From assembly GCA_027061805.1 (NCBI GenBank), contig JAMOWA010000037.1, positions 1-44,520 on the forward strand: a stretch of 44,520 nucleotides of DNA, written 5' to 3'. Source of the stretch: Thermoanaerobaculia bacterium (lineage in GTDB: Bacteria > Acidobacteriota > Thermoanaerobaculia > Thermoanaerobaculales > Sulfomarinibacteraceae). The position numbers were made by a program, and so were the translations under genes. The notes beneath the pieces were generated by a model. That model did no database searches. It had not been told where the DNA came from and saw only the letters and a program-made list of their open reading frames with translations. Below, piece after piece: positions 41,075 through 44,520 of this stretch. The first letter of the stretch is position 1. Every line of letters begins with the position of its first letter.

Positions 41075-44000
41075 GCGGGCCTCCGTCGGGTCGGGGGGCG
41101 GAAGGACAGGACCGACGGAAGCTCTCCGGGCCTGGCCATCCGGAGGCAGGCGTGGCCGATGCCTGCAAGGCCCTGGAAGAATCCGGGTGGCTCGGACGAG
41201 GCACCTCCCCCTCGTCCCAGTGCGAAGCGACCCCGTTCAAGGTTCTGCCGCATCACCCCTCCCATCATCGCCTCCGCTGCCGCGATCAACTCCGGGCGGT
41301 GGCGGAGGAGGCCTGCTTCCAGCACGATATCTGTGCGCCCGAGGGTACCACAACAGAGGTGGTGGGGACCACTGGAAGGCGTCCCGAGTGTTGTCTCCAA
41401 CGCGACCTCGAGCTCCCGGGCCACGTGCTCTCCGGATTCGATGGCCATGAGCTCCAGCCGGGCGAGGGCGATGCCGGGGGCGCCGTGACACCACGCCGTC
41501 ATGGGGATCCTTCGTGGTGGCTCGCCGGTTTCCGTGTCCACGACGAGGGGCCAGTTGCGGGATTCCGGGTCGAAGACCGTCCGCTCGAAGGCCAGACCCT
41601 CCCGGATCGACTCCAGGAGCCGCCGGTCCGGTCTGTGCCGCTGAAGGCGTGCCAGCGCCGTGACGATGCCGCTGGCGCCGTGGGCGAATCCGGCGACGGG
41701 GCGATCGTGGATCGTGGGCCAGCCACCGGCCTCCTCGCCCGAATGGACCTGCCGCTGCACGAGGTGCTCTGCGCAGATGCCAGCCCGGTCGAGGAGCCAC
41801 TCCTCCCCGGTGAGCTCGTGGAGACCGGCCAGGGCCAGGAGGGCACCGGCCGAACCGGCGACCACGTCGAGCCTCCGGTCCTCCCGGATCCTGCCGGGCT
41901 CCAGCAGGCGGGCCACCCGGGAGGCCTTCTCCACGAGTGCCGGTTCACCGAGGAGATGGCCCGCCAGGCCCAGCGTGTGGACGAGGCCCCCGAGGCCGCT
42001 GCAGATGCCGATGGTCTCGTTCTCGAGAAAGGACCGGTACCGTGGCTTCTCCAGAAGGGGCCCCACGAAGTCCAGGCTCCGGTGTGCCAGCTCCTTCCAG
42101 CGGTCCTCCCCGGTGACCCGGGCCAGGGAGGCGAACAGGAGTGCGGGGCCACACGCCCCGTCGTAGAGCGCATGGGGGATGCCGCCGGTCTCCAGGACGC
42201 GCCCCGGCACCAGCCAGGTCAGTGCACCGTCCTTCCCCACGACGGCCAGCTCTTCGAGCCGGGAACCGATGCTGCACGCGACCTCGAGCAGCACGGTCGG
42301 GGACACGCCGGGGGAGGGGGTGGGGGAGTCCGTTGCGGGGGCGGGGGCTTCCTCCGGGACCGCGTGACCGGGCGGCTCCAGGATCATCTCGAGGATGCGG
42401 ACCTGCCGGTCCAGGTCGCGGTCGTCCAGGGCGGCCAGACGGTGACGGAAGGCCTCCATGCCGGAGAGGTCCAGGGTGCCGTCCAGGGGCCGTCCCCCAC
42501 CGTCCGGGATCGCCTCCGCCTCCACAGGCACGGTGAACCGCGGCAGGTCCAGCCCCTCCAGTGCCCGGCGTTCCACGGAGACCAGGGGCCAGACGGGCGG
42601 CGGATCCGGGAGACGAAGTAGGGGGCGGTTCAGCGACTCCAGCAGCAGGCTGGCTGCGAGGGAATCCTTCTGGTACCGGGGTTGGAGCATGCTGCGCAGC
42701 ACGAGGACGTAGAGATGGCTGGGCCGGAACACGACGCGCGTGGAGAGGCCCTCCAGGGCGGGCACGAAGCCACCACCCTCCAGGAGTTCGTCCCGGGAGC
42801 GCATGAAGATCCGGTAGGCGGCCTCGAAGCCATCGCGGAGTGCTTCCACGTGGCCGGAGGGATCCACCGGCTCGCCATCGACGCAGAGAACGTTGGCGCC
42901 CCGGGGAGCGACGGCGTTCTCCTCCCTGACATCGAGCCGGTCCGTCCCGATGCCGGTCCACCTGCGGCGTCCGGTGGCGAGGCGGTACCCCCCCCGGCCC
43001 AGGATTCCCCCGATCTCCACCGGCGTGCTGCCGGGTCTCTCCTGCCGGAAGCTCAGAAGGCCCGTGGCCAGGAATGAACGCTGGAGCGCCGACCGGAACG
43101 GGTCGTCCTCCCGGGACGTTCCGGTTCCTGCGGCGGGGTGCCGCAGCGCCGGCTGGAGCAGGGTCTCGAGGTCCACCACCACCGGCCCCTCCCCGGTGGC
43201 GACGACGTTGTCCATGTGGAGGTCCGTGGCACCGAGGACATGGGTCACGCAGAGGAGTGCCCCGGCCCGACGGAACCACCGGTCGAGGGACTCCCGGTCC
43301 CCGGGCTCCCCGGGCCGGACGTACTCCATCCAGCCGTACGACCCCCGCGGGAGGGCCCGTACCGCACGGGGCACCGGGTCCAGCCCGTGGGTCTCGAGCC
43401 AGGCCAGGACCTGCGGCAGTGCGGCCTCCGCGTCCACGGCCCGTGGCTTGTAGACCACCCGGAGACCCGATTCGAACTCCAGGATGGCGACCCGCCGGCC
43501 GCCGGCGTGACGGTCGGACAGGCCGGCCTCCACGTGGCGGATCCTGCCGGGAGTGTGGCCGTCCGAGAGCTCGCGGGCCAAGAGCTCCCTGTCGGCATGG
43601 ATCCTCTCGAGCATCTCGGCCGTGGAGGCGATCCAGGTGTCCAGCACCCTGCACAGCTGGCGCGCGAGGGCGGGGTACTCCTCGAAGAGTGGGAGCAGCC
43701 CGCGGCGCAGCTGGTGCTCCACGAAGGCACCATAGGCTCCGTTCCGGCTTCCACCCGTTCCTCCACGGAACTGCTCGAAAGCGGCCATCGCGCACAGATC
43801 GGAGACCTGGTGCACAAGGTGCCGCGCGAGATCCCCCATGGCCGCTCGCGCGAGCAGGGGAAAACCGCTGGTACAGGCCTTTCCGAGTCCCTCCAGGGCG
43901 AAGGTGGCCACTCTGGCCCAGATCTCGAAGAATGGCAGCTCACGTTCCAGGCCCAGCTCCTGGACCACCGGGGACGTCACTGTCGACGGATCCCCCACGA

Positions 44001-44388
44001 ATGTCACGAGAGCCTCGAGCCGCTCCAGCCATTCCATGCCCGGAGCACCCCGGGGCGCGTCGGTACCGAGCGAGGTCGCCAGGACCTCCCGGGTGTCCTC
44101 CGGTGTCAACCCGTCCCAGGCCAGGCGCCGTCCGAGCGCGACTGATCCTCCCACTGCCTTCTGCCACCGCTCGAGGAGCCCGAGCGTCCGATCGGTATCG
44201 GGACGGGGGTGCCCGGACCGGTCACCTCCAGGGGCGAGGTGCTCGGCCAGGGTCCTGGCCCTCGATACGACGCCACGGAGGGGGTGCTCAGCCGGGCGGG
44301 GCCCGTTTCCGGAGGGGGAACCATGGCCACCCGCCCCCGGTGGACGGGTGGCCCGGACGTGCGAACCGAGTTTGGTGCGTTCTGGCAC
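41071..44388 (-). CDS. lanM: Class II lanthipeptide synthetase LanM, CCG type
   Basis: This 1105-residue bifunctional enzyme starts at a GTG (complement of 44386-44388), 15 bases after the precursor stop. The dehydratase (DUF4135) region, about 190-600, shows VYKPR (312-316), ATDLHMDN (387-394) and VVDLETL (404-410), the kinase-like sites for phosphorylating Ser/Thr. The LanC-like cyclase, about 730-1090, has GFAHGASG (His903), WCHGAPG (Cys967) and LCCG (Cys1012, Cys1013). The last makes a three-Cys zinc site as in ProcM rather than the usual Cys-His. It should install dehydro-residues and thioether rings on the adjacent peptide. Confidence 0.93.
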   Translation of the reverse strand: MPERTKLGSHVRATRPPGAGGHGSPSGNGPRPAEHPLRGVVSRARTLAEHLAPGGDRSGHPRPDTDRTLGLLERWQKAVGGSVALGRRLAWDGLTPEDTREVLATSLGTDAPRGAPGMEWLERLEALVTFVGDPSTVTSPVVQELGLERELPFFEIWARVATFALEGLGKACTSGFPLLARAAMGDLARHLVHQVSDLCAMAAFEQFRGGTGGSRNGAYGAFVEHQLRRGLLPLFEEYPALARQLCRVLDTWIASTAEMLERIHADRELLARELSDGHTPGRIRHVEAGLSDRHAGGRRVAILEFESGLRVVYKPRAVDAEAALPQVLAWLETHGLDPVPRAVRALPRGSYGWMEYVRPGEPGDRESLDRWFRRAGALLCVTHVLGATDLHMDNVVATGEGPVVVDLETLLQPALRHPAAGTGTSREDDPFRSALQRSFLATGLLSFRQERPGSTPVEIGGILGRGGYRLATGRRRWTGIGTDRLDVREENAVAPRGANVLCVDGEPVDPSGHVEALRDGFEAAYRIFMRSRDELLEGGGFVPALEGLSTRVVFRPSHLYVLVLRSMLQPRYQKDSLAASLLLESLNRPLLRLPDPPPVWPLVSVERRALEGLDLPRFTVPVEAEAIPDGGGRPLDGTLDLSGMEAFRHRLAALDDRDLDRQVRILEMILEPPGHAVPEEAPAPATDSPTPSPGVSPTVLLEVACSIGSRLEELAVVGKDGALTWLVPGRVLETGGIPHALYDGACGPALLFASLARVTGEDRWKELAHRSLDFVGPLLEKPRYRSFLENETIGICSGLGGLVHTLGLAGHLLGEPALVEKASRVARLLEPGRIREDRRLDVVAGSAGALLALAGLHELTGEEWLLDRAGICAEHLVQRQVHSGEEAGGWPTIHDRPVAGFAHGASGIVTALARLQRHRPDRRLLESIREGLAFERTVFDPESRNWPLVVDTETGEPPRRIPMTAWCHGAPGIALARLELMAIESGEHVARELEVALETTLGTPSSGPHHLCCGTLGRTDIVLEAGLLRHRPELIAAAEAMMGGVMRQNLERGRFALGRGGGASSEPPGFFQGLAGIGHACLRMARPGELPSVLSFRPPTRRRPA

Positions 44389-44403
44389 GGGTTTCAGCAG
44401 GAG

Positions 44404-44520
44404 TCAGAAGACACCCATGTCGGTTGTGATCTCCACGTGGGTGCCGATGCCCTTGATGTCGTTGCAGGTGTACTCGGTCTCGCCCTTGCCGCCGGCGACC
44501 ATCTCGAGGTCGGCGTCGGA
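44404..44520 (-). CDS. Lanthipeptide precursor with NHLP-like double-glycine leader (3' part only)
   Basis: This frame is visible only as 38 C-terminal residues ending at the TGA (complement of 44404-44406); the start lies beyond the window. The leader end SDADLEMVAGG matches the LExVAGG cleavage site of nitrile-hydratase-type and Nif11-type leaders. The remaining core is 27 residues (KGETEYTCNDIKGIG... ending TTDMGVF) with one Cys (position 8), five Thr (4, 7, 16, 21, 22) and no Ser. At most one methyllanthionine ring can form. It is 15 bases upstream of lanM, in the same operon, with the C39 exporter as the obvious protease. Confidence 0.85.
   Translation of the reverse strand, partial: SDADLEMVAGGKGETEYTCNDIKGIGTHVEITTDMGVF

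Overview
This is a GC-rich (about 70%) chromosomal segment of a Gram-negative-type bacterium: it encodes TolC-like outer-membrane factors, a HlyD-type adaptor and a BtuFDC importer, and its genes are packed in four-base ATGA/GTGA overlaps. The gene content would fit Acidobacteriota (for example a Thermoanaerobaculia-like lineage), but nothing here proves taxonomy. No rRNA, tRNA or CRISPR array was found.

Left end (1-1400): mobile-element wreckage. The end of an IS3-family element lies inside a Toprim (primase-like) gene, whose remnant runs into an internally deleted IS21 istB and then IS21-type terminal repeats. Next (1480-10.6 kb) come a GMC oxidoreductase, a three-gene overlapping unit (redox-dead thioredoxin fold, M23 lipoprotein, GHMP sugar kinase), a SEC-C mini-protein, and an MFS transporter downstream of a btuF-btuD-btuC vitamin B12 uptake operon headed by a clear cobalamin riboswitch. 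At 10.6-15.4 kb is a yhaO/yhaN (SbcD/SbcC-like) nuclease-ATPase pair. The ATPase has two membrane segments and an unrecognised C-terminal extension.

Middle (15.8-28.8 kb): mostly housekeeping and hypothetical genes. They include a second MFS transporter, a multi-pass membrane protein, MurA with Asp in place of the fosfomycin-target Cys, a HolC-like protein, a YccF protein, an FAD amine-oxidase-like protein, an MFS pseudogene, a secreted protein with a Pro-Thr linker, a Hal2/CysQ-type nucleotidase, a nitroreductase, a DUF3014-like protein, a DUF77 thiamine-binding-like protein, a coiled-coil/FHA protein and an HExxH protein. Two divergent copies of a roughly 180-bp dispersed repeat, in opposite orientation, lie at 15.6 and 27.4 kb. 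Degenerate CGTGA-rich tandem repeats abut gene ends.

Right end (29.1-44.5 kb, all minus strand): one compact RiPP operon reading leftward from beyond the window edge. In transcription order it holds the C-terminal part of a double-glycine precursor peptide, a class II lanthipeptide synthetase LanM with a ProcM-like CCG zinc site, a two-domain GNAT acyltransferase, two tandem TolC-family proteins, a HlyD-family adaptor, a C39-peptidase ABC exporter and a second NHLM-type ABC exporter fused to an N-terminal FHA domain. Together they would dehydrate and cyclise the peptide, possibly acylate it, cut it at Gly-Gly and export it across both membranes. The combination (one-Cys core, CCG-type LanM, GNAT, FHA-fused exporter, paired TolCs) is the best candidate for an undescribed system here.
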